Below are positions 41,834 through 49,429 of a stretch of 64,000 nucleotides of DNA, piece after piece (the stretch's first letter is position 1; every line of letters begins with the position of its first letter). The DNA comes from Actinosynnema sp. ALI-1.44 (GTDB lineage: Bacteria > Actinomycetota > Actinomycetes > Mycobacteriales > Pseudonocardiaceae): contig NZ_MTQO01000051.1 in assembly GCF_001984155.1 (NCBI RefSeq), positions 186,001 to 250,000 on the forward strand, given 5' to 3'. Both the position numbers and the translations under genes were made by a program. The notes below the pieces were generated by a model, which was not told the origin of the DNA, searched no databases, and worked only from the letters and a program-made list of their open reading frames with translations.

Positions 41834-44278
41834 ATGCGCCGTGCCTCGAAACTCCTGCTGGCGGTGACACTGGCGATCGTCGTGTCGCCGCACACCGCGA
41901 CAGCGGCTCCACCGACCACAGTGGACGTTCCGCCGTCAGCGGCGGACAGCCGCGACGATCACGCCTCGCGGCGCGTGACCGTGACGCCGGAAGACCGGTC
42001 ACCGTCGACGTCGAGCACCAGACACCGGGAGTCCCACGGTGCTCGTGCCAAGAAGGCGTCGTGCTCGACGACCGAGTTCACCGGCCTGTCCGGCTCGGCA
42101 CTGGTCGCGAAGATCAAATCCTCGGACACCGACTGCGTGAACACCCTGTTCTCCGCGACCGGCGATGACGCGGCGCGGCTGTTCCGCGAGGCGCAGATGA
42201 TCACGGTGTCGACGGCGTTGCGCGACAACGCGACGACCTACCCCGGCGACAACAGCACCGGCACGGGCCAACTGGTGCTGTACCTGCGGGCGGGTTACTA
42301 CGTGCATTGGTACAACCCGGATGTCGTCGGCTCGTACGGACCGGGCCTGACCTCGGCCATTCGTGCGGGGTTGGACGCGTTCTTCGCCAGCCCCAAATCC
42401 GGCACGGTGAACGACGCCAACGGCCAGGTGCTCGCCGAGGCGATCACGTTGATCGACAGCGCCGAGGAGAACGGGCGGTACTTGTCCGTGGTCAAGCGCA
42501 TGCTCGACGGTTACACGAGCACCTACGACGCCTACTACTGGATGCGAACGGCCGTCAACAACGTCTACACCGTGCTGTTCCGCGGGCATCAGAACGTACC
42601 GTTCGTCGCCGCGGTGCAGGCGGACCCGGGCCTGCTGGACACGGTTCACCGCTTCGCCGTGAACCACCTGGACCTGCTCGGAACCGACCGCGCCTACCTG
42701 ACCGCGAACGCCGGGCGGGAACTGGCGCGTTTCCTGCGGCACGCCCCGCTGGTGCCGAAAACCCGGCCACTGGCCCGTGATCTGCTCGACCGCAGCGCCC
42801 TTCGCGGCGCCACCGCGCCGCTGTGGGTCGGCGTCGCGGAGATGGCCGACTACTACGACAGCGCCAACTGCTCGTACTACCGCATCTGCGACCTCCGCAC
42901 CCGCGTGGCAGCCGAGGTTCTGCCCATCACGCACACGTGTAGTGCCTCGCTGCGGATCAGGGCTCAGCAGATGACGCCCGCCGAGCTGGGAGCGAGCTGT
43001 GCGAGCATGCGCAACCAGGACAGCTACTTCCACGGTGTCGCGGCAGATCCCGGGCCAGTGGCCAACGACCGCAACACCACTCTCGAGGTGGTGGTGTTCG
43101 ACTCCAGCACGGACTACCAGACCTACGCCGGTGTGCTGTTCGACATCGACACGAACAACGGCGGCATGTACCTGGAAGGCGACCCGGCCGCGGCGGGCAA
43201 CCAGCCGCGGTTCATCGCCTACGAGGCCGAATGGCTGCGGCCCGCGTTCGAGATCTGGAACCTGAACCACGAGTACACCCATTACCTCGACGGCCGTTTC
43301 ACCATGTACGGCGATTTCACGGCCAACGTCGCGACCCCGACCATCTGGTGGATCGAAGGCTTCGCGGAGTACGTGTCGTACCACTACCGCAACCAGACCT
43401 ACACGGCGGCGATCACCGAAGCCGGGCGGCGTACGTACGCGCTGAGCACCTTGTTCGACACCACCTACGACCACGACACGACCCGGGTCTACCGCTGGGG
43501 CTACCTGGCGGTGCGGTACATGCTCCAGTTCCACCGGTCGGAGCTGGACACAGTGCTCGGCTACTACCGGACAGGCAACTGGAGCGCTGCTCGCGCGTAC
43601 CTCACCGGCACGATCGGAACGCGCTACGACAACGACTGGTACACCTGGCTGTCCTCCTGTGCTGCGGGCAACTGCGGCGGGACCAGTGCGAATCTGCCGC
43701 CGGTGCCGAACTTCTCCTTCAACGCCAACGGGTTGACGGTCGCGTTCAGCGACAGGTCGACGGATCCCGACGGCTCGATCGCCGCTCGTTCATGGGACTT
43801 CGGCGACGGCACGACGTCCACCGCGACCAACCCGAGCAAGACCTACGTGAACGCGGGAACTTACTCCGTCCGGCTCACGGTCACCGACAACCGGGGCGCC
43901 TCCGCGACCCGGACCGACTCGGTGACTGTCTCAAGTGGAAGTAACTTGCCGGAGTGCGCGGGCGGTGACAGCCGAGTCCTCGGCCCGAACTGCACGCGTT
44001 CCAACCGTGGTGCCACAGCGGGCAACTACGACTACTTCTATGTGCTGGTGCCCGCGGGAACGGCGTCGCTGCGGATCACGACACGCGGTGGCACCGGCGA
44101 CTGCGACCTGCTCTACAGCGCGGCCACGTGGGCCACGCTGACCTCGGCCACCGACCGCTCCACCGCTGCGGGGAACACGGAATTACTGACGATAGCCGCT
44201 CCGGCGCAGGGATACCGGTACGTCAGCCTGTACGGGCGGGCCGGGTGTTCCGGTGTCACGGTCACCACTCAGTTCTGA
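41834..44278 (+). CDS. Secreted collagenase-type metalloprotease (M9) with PKD and PPC domains
   Basis: 814 residues. Signal peptide ~1-25 (RRASKLLLAVTLAIVVSPHTATA). M9 activator domain ~75-340, then the catalytic region with HEYTHYLDGRF (zinc motif HExxH) and the downstream glutamate in WWIEGFAEYVSYHY. A PKD domain follows (DPDGSIAARSWDFGDGTTSTATNPSKTY, ~640-715), and at the C-terminus a bacterial pre-peptidase PPC domain (YDYFYVLVPAGTASLRITTRGGTGDCDLLY...). The layout equals that of bacterial collagenases. Start ATG at 41834 with GGAGGA upstream. Extracellular protein degradation; collagen itself may not be the natural substrate. A hairpin terminator follows. Confidence 0.93.
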   Translation: MRRASKLLLAVTLAIVVSPHTATAAPPTTVDVPPSAADSRDDHASRRVTVTPEDRSPSTSSTRHRESHGARAKKASCSTTEFTGLSGSALVAKIKSSDTDCVNTLFSATGDDAARLFREAQMITVSTALRDNATTYPGDNSTGTGQLVLYLRAGYYVHWYNPDVVGSYGPGLTSAIRAGLDAFFASPKSGTVNDANGQVLAEAITLIDSAEENGRYLSVVKRMLDGYTSTYDAYYWMRTAVNNVYTVLFRGHQNVPFVAAVQADPGLLDTVHRFAVNHLDLLGTDRAYLTANAGRELARFLRHAPLVPKTRPLARDLLDRSALRGATAPLWVGVAEMADYYDSANCSYYRICDLRTRVAAEVLPITHTCSASLRIRAQQMTPAELGASCASMRNQDSYFHGVAADPGPVANDRNTTLEVVVFDSSTDYQTYAGVLFDIDTNNGGMYLEGDPAAAGNQPRFIAYEAEWLRPAFEIWNLNHEYTHYLDGRFTMYGDFTANVATPTIWWIEGFAEYVSYHYRNQTYTAAITEAGRRTYALSTLFDTTYDHDTTRVYRWGYLAVRYMLQFHRSELDTVLGYYRTGNWSAARAYLTGTIGTRYDNDWYTWLSSCAAGNCGGTSANLPPVPNFSFNANGLTVAFSDRSTDPDGSIAARSWDFGDGTTSTATNPSKTYVNAGTYSVRLTVTDNRGASATRTDSVTVSSGSNLPECAGGDSRVLGPNCTRSNRGATAGNYDYFYVLVPAGTASLRITTRGGTGDCDLLYSAATWATLTSATDRSTAAGNTELLTIAAPAQGYRYVSLYGRAGCSGVTVTTQF

Positions 44279-44296
44279 GCCTGGTCAACGGCGTTC

Positions 44297-44324
44297 GGGG
44301 TGGGCCGCGGTCCTGGCCCACCCC
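44297..44324 (+). terminator. Hairpin terminator after the collagenase gene
   Basis: GGGGTGGGCC (44297-44306) pairs perfectly with GGCCCACCCC (44315-44324), 19 bp after the stop. Confidence 0.7.
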
Positions 44325-44343
44325 GGATCCCGTTCGAGGCTGT

Positions 44344-45024
44344 TCACCCGGCGTCTTCGCGAGCGAGTTCGTCGGCGATCTCGGCGCGCAGCTGATCCAG
44401 TTCCTCGGGCGTCAACTCCTCGGAGCCCGGGACCTCCTGCAGCGCCTCGGTCAGCGACTCCTCGATGATCTCCGACATCGAGGGGATACCCGCGTTGTCG
44501 GCCTGCTGGTCGGCAGGTGCGTTGACGGTGAACCCGAACTCGGTGAGCTGGTTGATGCGTTCGGCGAGCGGGCGTCCGTTGAGGGGGTCGAGTTTTTCGT
44601 AGGCGGCGGCGTACATGCCGGGGTCTTGTGCGTTGGCTGATGAGTAGGTCCAGTCGCGGAACTGCGCCCACCCTTCCTCTGAACCGTCCCACCCCGCCCA
44701 ACTCGGCCCGAACTGCTGCACGACGTCGTCCCACGGCGAACCAGCCGCCTGTTCCCTGATGACCGCGTACGCGGACGGCAGCTCCGGCAGATCCTGCACG
44801 AGGTCGTTGACGAGTTCGATCCTGCCGTGTTCGGCCGCGTACTCCAGGAACGCCTCGGCCGCCGCGCCGAAAGCACCGCCCGCGGTCGATCTGAGCTGAT
44901 CGGAGAACGCGTCCCAGTCGTCGTCGGATGCCGAGTGGGCGTCGTTGACCAGATCGAACCATTCGCCCGCCTGGCCGGGATCGATGTCGACGACCGCGAT
45001 GGCGTTGCGGGTTTCGGCATCCAC
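44344..45024 (-). CDS. Hypothetical acidic protein (226 aa)
   Basis: Family not recognised. A strongly acidic, alpha-helical soluble protein with many Trp/Asp/Glu residues (AGEWFDLVNDAHSASDDDWDAFSDQLRS; PSWAGWDGSEEGWAQFRDWTYSS) and a C-terminal Glu-rich tail containing SEELTPEELDQLRAEIADELARE. No signal peptide, membrane segment or cysteine. The start is GTG at 45024 because GGGAGG precedes it; the frame stays open to 45114 without a better site. No clear partner among neighbours. Confidence 0.65.
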   Translation of the reverse strand: MDAETRNAIAVVDIDPGQAGEWFDLVNDAHSASDDDWDAFSDQLRSTAGGAFGAAAEAFLEYAAEHGRIELVNDLVQDLPELPSAYAVIREQAAGSPWDDVVQQFGPSWAGWDGSEEGWAQFRDWTYSSANAQDPGMYAAAYEKLDPLNGRPLAERINQLTEFGFTVNAPADQQADNAGIPSMSEIIEESLTEALQEVPGSEELTPEELDQLRAEIADELAREDAG

Positions 45025-45181
45025 GAAAGCCTCCCTTGTCGATGGTCGGTCTTCCGACCATAGGGCCCGATCTTGGTTGCGGGGGCAGGAGATCGTGCAA
45101 TCCTTCGCGCACATCGCGGTCGTCGGTAGGGGACGGGGGTGCCGGGCGGGTGGCCCGGCGCTCCCTTCCGGTCAGGATCTA

Positions 45182-45330
45182 CTGGGTGATGCCGGTCTGC
45201 TGGCGGATCCAGCTCAGGTGCTGGGCGACCCCGGTGTAGAGGGTCGTGGTGCCGCATTCAGCGCCGTTGTCACCCGGCCGGAACGTGTTGCCGACCAGCG
45301 TCCAGTTGCCGCGCGAACCGACGACCGGGC
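45182..45330 (-). pseudogene. Possible C-terminal remnant of a trypsin-like (S1) protease
   Basis: The minus-strand translation ends with RPGDNGAECGTTTLYTGVAQ and then HLSWIRQQTG, which resembles the last helix of S1-family proteases (VYTRV..yldWI). The catalytic domain before it is absent and the frame upstream looks non-coding. The ~50 residues are too few for certainty. Confidence 0.35.
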
Positions 45331-45383
45331 CGAAATGTCTGAACGCGACAGACCGGGACAAGCCGCGCACAGACCCTATGCGC

Positions 45384-46592
45384 TCAGCCGAGCACCTCGT
45401 CCAGCCAGTCGTAGATCCTGCACCCGGCGAGCACGATGACACCGGCCTGGCAGTGCTCGTCGGAGCCGTCGGCCGACGTGAACTCGACGAACCGCTTGGG
45501 GCAGTTGAGGTGTTCGTAGAGTTCCTCGGGCTGGCCGGTGAAGAACCCGTCGTGCTCGGCCGCGCAGACCAGAGTCGGGCACTCGATCTTCTCGGCCACG
45601 CCGCCCAACAGGTTGTAGTCGCAGAAGGTGGCCAGGAACTCGCGCGAGGTGGACGCGCCCATCACCCACTGGCCGTGGCTGGTCAGCCACCGCACGCTCG
45701 GGTGCTGCTCGACGGCGGCGGCCAGCGCGGCGTCCACCTCCGGCGCCGACTCCGCACGGAGCGCCGCCAAGGCCTGTTCGCGGTCGCCGAACTCGGTGAT
45801 GAAGTTCCGTGCGCTGTCGTAGACCCCGTCGAAGGTGATCAGTGCCTTGATCCTCGGGTCGAACGCGGCCGCCCTCGGCGCGAGCATGCCGCTGAGGCTG
45901 ATGCCGTACAGCGCGATCCGCTCGGAGTCCACTTCGGGCAGTGCGCGGGCGAAGTCGACGACCGGGGTGACGACCGCCTCCCAGTCCGGCCGGAACGTCA
46001 GGCCCTGCCGGTGGATCGCCTCGCCCTGACCCGGCCCGTCGAAGGTGAGCACGTTGTAGCCGCGTTCGAGGGCCGCGGCGCCGCCCATGAAGTAGGTTTC
46101 CTCGGCCGTGCCGTCGAAACCGTTGTTGATGATGACGGTCGGGCGGGCCACGCCGGAGTTGTCGGCCTGGTAGAAGTAGCCGGCGAGGGTGGTGTCCTGG
46201 TAGGGGATCCGCACCGGCTCGGCCGGCGTGTCGAACAGTTCGAGCGCGTGGTGCCAGCAGTCGACGGCCCGGTCGTACGCGGTGGTGATCCTGGGGTCGG
46301 CCGGGTTGCCGTGCAGGAAGAACTCGGCCGACCGGTAGTAGTTGGACGCCCGCAGCAGGCCTTTGCGAGCGCTGACCCGGTGACCGCCCGCCAGGCTGCG
46401 CTCGGCCTCGCCCGCGACCCGGTCGGCGGTGGTCAGCCAGGCGCGGTACCAGCTGTCGTAGTCGCCCGCGGTGATCGCGGCGGCCGTCTCGACGACCTCG
46501 CCGAAGTCGGCGCCACCGTAGGCGATGTGCGAGAAGGAACGCAGGGTCTCGAACCAGAACGTCTCGTCCTTCTCGAAGAACAGCCTCCGCAT
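45384..46592 (-). CDS. Alpha/beta hydrolase of the FrsA/DUF1100-like (N-terminal cap plus hydrolase) type
   Basis: A 402-residue cytoplasmic protein. The N-terminal ~130 residues form a helical cap (YDSWYRAWLTTADRVAGEAER... ASNYYRSAEFFLHG), followed by an alpha/beta-hydrolase core: VIINNGFDGTAEE, YNVLTFDGPGQGEAI, nucleophile LYGISLSGMLAPRAA, acid in AEHDGFFTG and His in DEHCQAG. The family includes dipeptidyl-peptidase-like and 2,6-dihydroxypseudooxynicotine hydrolases that cut C-C or ester bonds. It is divergent from a TetR gene with an 18-bp inverted repeat between them, so expression is probably derepressed by the TetR ligand, possibly its own substrate. Confidence 0.85.
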   Translation of the reverse strand: MRRLFFEKDETFWFETLRSFSHIAYGGADFGEVVETAAAITAGDYDSWYRAWLTTADRVAGEAERSLAGGHRVSARKGLLRASNYYRSAEFFLHGNPADPRITTAYDRAVDCWHHALELFDTPAEPVRIPYQDTTLAGYFYQADNSGVARPTVIINNGFDGTAEETYFMGGAAALERGYNVLTFDGPGQGEAIHRQGLTFRPDWEAVVTPVVDFARALPEVDSERIALYGISLSGMLAPRAAAFDPRIKALITFDGVYDSARNFITEFGDREQALAALRAESAPEVDAALAAAVEQHPSVRWLTSHGQWVMGASTSREFLATFCDYNLLGGVAEKIECPTLVCAAEHDGFFTGQPEELYEHLNCPKRFVEFTSADGSDEHCQAGVIVLAGCRIYDWLDEVLG

Positions 46593-46610
46593 GCTCTCTC
46601 CCCTTTATCG

Positions 46611-46670
46611 CGACACTTGTTGCTTTAAGGGCACGCTACTGCGAGTCACGCTCTAATGCAACAGATGTCG
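46611..46670. promoter_or_regulatory. Probable TetR operator between divergent genes
   Basis: 18-bp arms 46611-46628 and 46653-46670 form an imperfect inverted repeat (about 14 of 18 matching; shared CGACA..TGTTGC), 24 bp apart. A smaller palindrome ACAG-N6-CTGT (46661-46674) overlaps the right arm. The region is AT-richer than the genes and lies directly before both starts. Confidence 0.6.
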
Positions 46671-46685
46671 CTGTAAGCTCACACT

Positions 46686-47267
46686 GTGATCGAACGACGA
46701 CCAGGCGGACGCAACGCCCGGGTGCGCGAAGCGGCGCTGGCCGCGGCGGCGGACCTGGCTCGGGAGCGCGGGATCGGTGAGGTCACCCTCTCCGACATCG
46801 CCGAACGCTCCGGGGTGAACCGGGCCACGCTGTACCGGCGCTGGGGAACCCTGGACGCCCTGATGGCCGACATGACCATGAACTCGATCTCCACCGGGGC
46901 GCCGCTCGCCGACACCGGCTCGCTGCGGGGTGACCTGTACGCGTGGGCGGTCAAGGCGTCCCACGACATCCCGTCGGAGAACGGCGCGATGCTGCTGCGG
47001 TCGATGGTGATGACCTTGCCGGTGAGTGACGAGGTCCGAGCGCTGCGCGAGCACCACCTGGAGCACCGTCGTGGCGAGTTGGGCGCTGTGCTGGCGCGGG
47101 CGCGTGAGCGCGGTGAGCCCACACCCACTGTGGACGAACTGTACGAGATCGTGCTCGCCCCGTTGTACCTGCGCGTGTTGATGGATTTTCGGCCGCTCAC
47201 CGAGGACTACGCGAAGTCCCTTGTGGACAGAGCGCTGGCGCTCGGGCGGGTGCGCCCGGCCTGCTGA
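46686..47267 (+). CDS. TetR-family transcriptional regulator
   Basis: 193 residues; N-terminal helix-turn-helix REAALAAAADLARERGIGEVTLSDIAERSGVNRATLYRRWGTLDALMADM is classical TetR, and the C-terminal ligand domain is AcrR/TetR_C-like. GTG start at 46686, with the operator-like inverted repeat immediately upstream. Probably represses itself and the divergent hydrolase gene. Confidence 0.92.
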   Translation: MIERRPGGRNARVREAALAAAADLARERGIGEVTLSDIAERSGVNRATLYRRWGTLDALMADMTMNSISTGAPLADTGSLRGDLYAWAVKASHDIPSENGAMLLRSMVMTLPVSDEVRALREHHLEHRRGELGAVLARARERGEPTPTVDELYEIVLAPLYLRVLMDFRPLTEDYAKSLVDRALALGRVRPAC

Positions 47268-47276
47268 CATTCCGAC

Positions 47277-47320
47277 TACTCGGTGGTACTGTATAGTGGT
47301 ACTCGGTGCCACCGAGTACC
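47277..47320 (+). promoter_or_regulatory. PadR promoter and autoregulatory operator
   Basis: TATAGT (47292-47297) is a good -10. It is followed at once by a perfect 11-bp inverted repeat GGTACTCGGTG / CACCGAGTACC (47298-47320, one-base centre), where a bound repressor would block initiation. A further half-site TACTCGGTG at 47277-47285 lies 23 bp upstream in direct orientation. The predicted start (about 47304) falls inside the palindrome. Confidence 0.7.
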
Positions 47321-47341
47321 GGAACGGCGAAGAGGACCGGG

Positions 47342-47668
47342 ATGGACGACCTGACGGAGATGTTGAAGGGCACGCTGGAGGGCTGTGTGCTCCAGATCAT
47401 CGGCAGCGAGGAGACCTACGGGTACGCCATCACGCGTCGGCTGAACGAACTCGGCTTCGTCGACGTCATCGAGGGAACGGTGTACACGATCCTGTTGCGA
47501 CTGGAGAAGAACGGGCTCGTCCAGGTCACGAAACGACCGTCCGGGTTGGGTCCGCCGCGCAAGTTCTACACCCTCAACGACGCGGGGCGTGAACAACTCG
47601 CGACGTTCTGGGCGAAATGGGCGTACGTCTCATCTCGGATCGACAAGCTCAAGGAGGGCGGGGAATGA
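47342..47668 (+). CDS. PadR-family transcriptional regulator
   Basis: 108 residues. The PadR winged helix is complete: MLKGTLEGCVLQIIGSEETYGYAITRRLNELGFVDVIEGTVYTILLRLEKNGLVQVTKRPS...PPRKFYTLNDAGREQL. The ATG at 47342 is chosen; an in-frame ATG at 47306 lies inside the operator. Its stop overlaps the start of the DUF1048 gene (ATGA). PadR plus DUF1048 operons are common in Firmicutes and actinobacteria; by analogy the regulator responds to a small toxic compound and controls its own operon. Confidence 0.93.
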   Translation: MDDLTEMLKGTLEGCVLQIIGSEETYGYAITRRLNELGFVDVIEGTVYTILLRLEKNGLVQVTKRPSGLGPPRKFYTLNDAGREQLATFWAKWAYVSSRIDKLKEGGE

Positions 47669-48021
47669 GCTTCTGGGAAACCATCACGGGGAGCGATCTC
47701 ACCAGGGAGTGGAAGGCGTTCGAAGCCAGGGCCGCGGCGTTGCCCGCCGACTACCGGGCGGCGTGGGAGAAGGTGGCGTTCCACCTCCTGCCCTACGGGG
47801 ACTTCACCGGCCGCAACCTGATGCCGATTCTCGACGGTGTCCTCGGGCTGCTCGAGGAAACGGCGGCCGAGGGGCAGAGCGTGCACGAGGTGCTGGGGGA
47901 CGACATCGCCGGTTTCTGCGCGGCACTGGCTGGCGGCGAAGGAGCCAGGACCTTCCGCGACCGCTGGCGTGCGCAGCTGAACAGGAACGTCGCGCGGAAA
48001 CTGGGCCAACTGGGAGGGTGA
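47665..48021 (+). CDS. DUF1048-family protein
   Basis: 118 residues, alpha-helical. DLTREWKAFEARAAALPADYRAAWEKVAFHLLPYGDFTGRNLMPILDGVLGLLEETAAEGQSVHEVLGDDIAGFC is the DUF1048 pattern (LP.dY..ay..i..yl......g......l..l...feegaaegk.v..v.G.Dv..F). Function unknown; the family is almost always encoded after a PadR regulator. Translationally coupled to padR by a 4-bp overlap, and paralogous to the next gene. Confidence 0.85.
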   Translation: MSFWETITGSDLTREWKAFEARAAALPADYRAAWEKVAFHLLPYGDFTGRNLMPILDGVLGLLEETAAEGQSVHEVLGDDIAGFCAALAGGEGARTFRDRWRAQLNRNVARKLGQLGG

Positions 48022-48022
48022 C

Positions 48023-48349
48023 GTGGGTATCCAGGACATCATCGAAGGCAAGAGGCAGTGGCGTGCGCACATGGCCAGGGTCAAGGCGCTGCCACGGGAC
48101 TACCAGATCGTCTACAAGGAGATGCAGAAGTACTTCTTCAAGGTCGGGCCGGTCGAACTGACCGAAGGGTCGCTGCTCTCGGGGATCGTCGACTTCTTCG
48201 AGGAGGGCGTGGCGGCGGGCAAGGGTGTCCTCGAGTTGACCGGCACCGACGTCGCGGCGTTCTGCGACGACCTGATCAAGGACTCGCGCACCTACGCGGA
48301 CATCTATCAGGAATCTCTCAGCGGCAAGCCCGGCGCCGCCGGGAAGTAG
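48023..48349 (+). CDS. DUF1048-family protein, second copy
   Basis: 108 residues; IIEGKRQWRAHMARVKALPRDYQIVYKEMQKYFFKVGPVELTEG and then LLSGIVDFFEEGVAAGKGVLELTGTDVAAFCDDLI is a typical DUF1048 sequence. It starts with GTG one base after the previous stop, so the three genes are one operon. It is shorter and more basic than its neighbour, suggesting the two may form a heteromer (inference). Confidence 0.87.
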   Translation: MGIQDIIEGKRQWRAHMARVKALPRDYQIVYKEMQKYFFKVGPVELTEGSLLSGIVDFFEEGVAAGKGVLELTGTDVAAFCDDLIKDSRTYADIYQESLSGKPGAAGK

Positions 48350-48364
48350 CACTCGAAGTGGCCA

Positions 48365-48384
48365 ACCGGCCATAGATGGCCGGT
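48365..48384 (+). terminator. Terminator of the PadR-DUF1048 operon
   Basis: ACCGGCCAT-AG-ATGGCCGGT, a perfect 9-bp stem with a two-base spacer, 15 bp after the last stop. Confidence 0.6.
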
Positions 48385-48427
48385 GCATGACCTGGTGTGC
48401 ACCCGACCGCGACGCCAGGATCTGCTC

Positions 48428-49027
48428 ATGTTCTGTCGCACCGTGCTGGTCCTCGGCACTGCGCTGGTCCTGTCGGCGTGCACTCAGGTGACGGAAGGCA
48501 CTGCCACGGCCGACGGCCCCGACGAGTTGCCCGATCCCGCCTGCCCGGGCAAAACGGCCTCCAGCGTGCTGCATTCCTCCGAGCAGGCGTTGCGGGCGTT
48601 GTTGCCCACTGAGGCCCGGCAATCCGGCCTCGACCGCCCCGACATCTCGGTCAAGAGCCGGGAGCAGATGATCGATCTGGAACACGGCAACGAGGAAACC
48701 CGTGCCGTTTTCGCCAAGGCGGAGTTCGGGATGCAGGCCCAGGTCGTGTTCCGCGGTGATGACGCGACCGCGGGCCGCGCCGAGGATCCCTTCGAGACCT
48801 ACACCGTCCAGTGGTTCGGATCGGCCACGGGCGCCTGCGACTTCCTCGTCCGTGAGCGGCGGTCGGCCAAACCGGGGGAGATCGGACCCGGTGTCCCCGA
48901 GATCCCCGGCTCGTACCGCTACGAGACCTACTACTACGCCAGCAAGGGCCGGTTCCTCGTCTGGGTCAACTCCCGCGGCACCGAGACCGCGGCCATGCTC
49001 ACACTCCTGTACGACCGGCTGCCCTGA
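48428..49027 (+). CDS. Hypothetical lipoprotein (199 aa)
   Basis: The first 18 residues form a lipoprotein signal (CRTVLVLGTALVLSAC), so the protein is membrane-anchored outside. The mature part is unfamiliar: SSEQALRALLPTEARQSG..., then a beta-rich half with YTVQWFGSATGACDFLVRERR and a C-terminal YYASKGRFLVWVNSRGTETAAMLTLLYDRLP. The two cysteines (ACPGK, GACDF) may form a disulfide. Start at 48428 by the signal peptide. No neighbour suggests a role. Confidence 0.75.
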   Translation: MFCRTVLVLGTALVLSACTQVTEGTATADGPDELPDPACPGKTASSVLHSSEQALRALLPTEARQSGLDRPDISVKSREQMIDLEHGNEETRAVFAKAEFGMQAQVVFRGDDATAGRAEDPFETYTVQWFGSATGACDFLVRERRSAKPGEIGPGVPEIPGSYRYETYYYASKGRFLVWVNSRGTETAAMLTLLYDRLP

Positions 49028-49140
49028 CTCCCGCGCTCGTCGACTTGCGGAGCACTCCGGGATTTCCATGAGAGTGCGCGTTCATTCGGGCAGCGCGGGT
49101 ACTTCCGGGAGATCGGGTTGTGACCGCGCGAGGAGATGAG

Positions 49141-49334
49141 GTGGTCGCTGTGTCGCCGCAGCACCGCGACATGGTCGTGGTAGGCGCTTCGGCGGGGGGT
49201 GTGGAGGCGCTGAAAGCGCTGGTCTCGAGCCTGCCACCGGCGGTCGCACGATCGAGGAGACGAACAAGGCCGCTGACGTACTGCGTGAACGGCTGACCGC
49301 CCTGCCGAACCCCCAGGTCGACACCGAGCAGTGA
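49141..49334 (+). pseudogene. CheB-type methylesterase remnant with internal deletion
   Basis: From GTG 49141 the frame reads SPQHRDMVVVGASAGGVEAL and on to KALVSSLP, which is the start of a CheB catalytic domain (GASAGG). Around 49245 the reading changes frame to TIEETNKAADVLRERLTALP, ending with TGA at 49332, which looks like the end of such a protein. The ~130-residue middle is missing, so only the two ends remain. It directly precedes the CheR-PAS pseudogene, the usual CheB-CheR order in these signalling proteins. Confidence 0.7.
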
Positions 49335-49429
49335 GCCATCGCGCGGTGATTCCCCGCATCCGTCACTGTGCGGAGCGGTGGTCGTCGGTAGACCGGTGAC
49401 CAGGGAATAATCTGTGTCTCCGTGGATGT

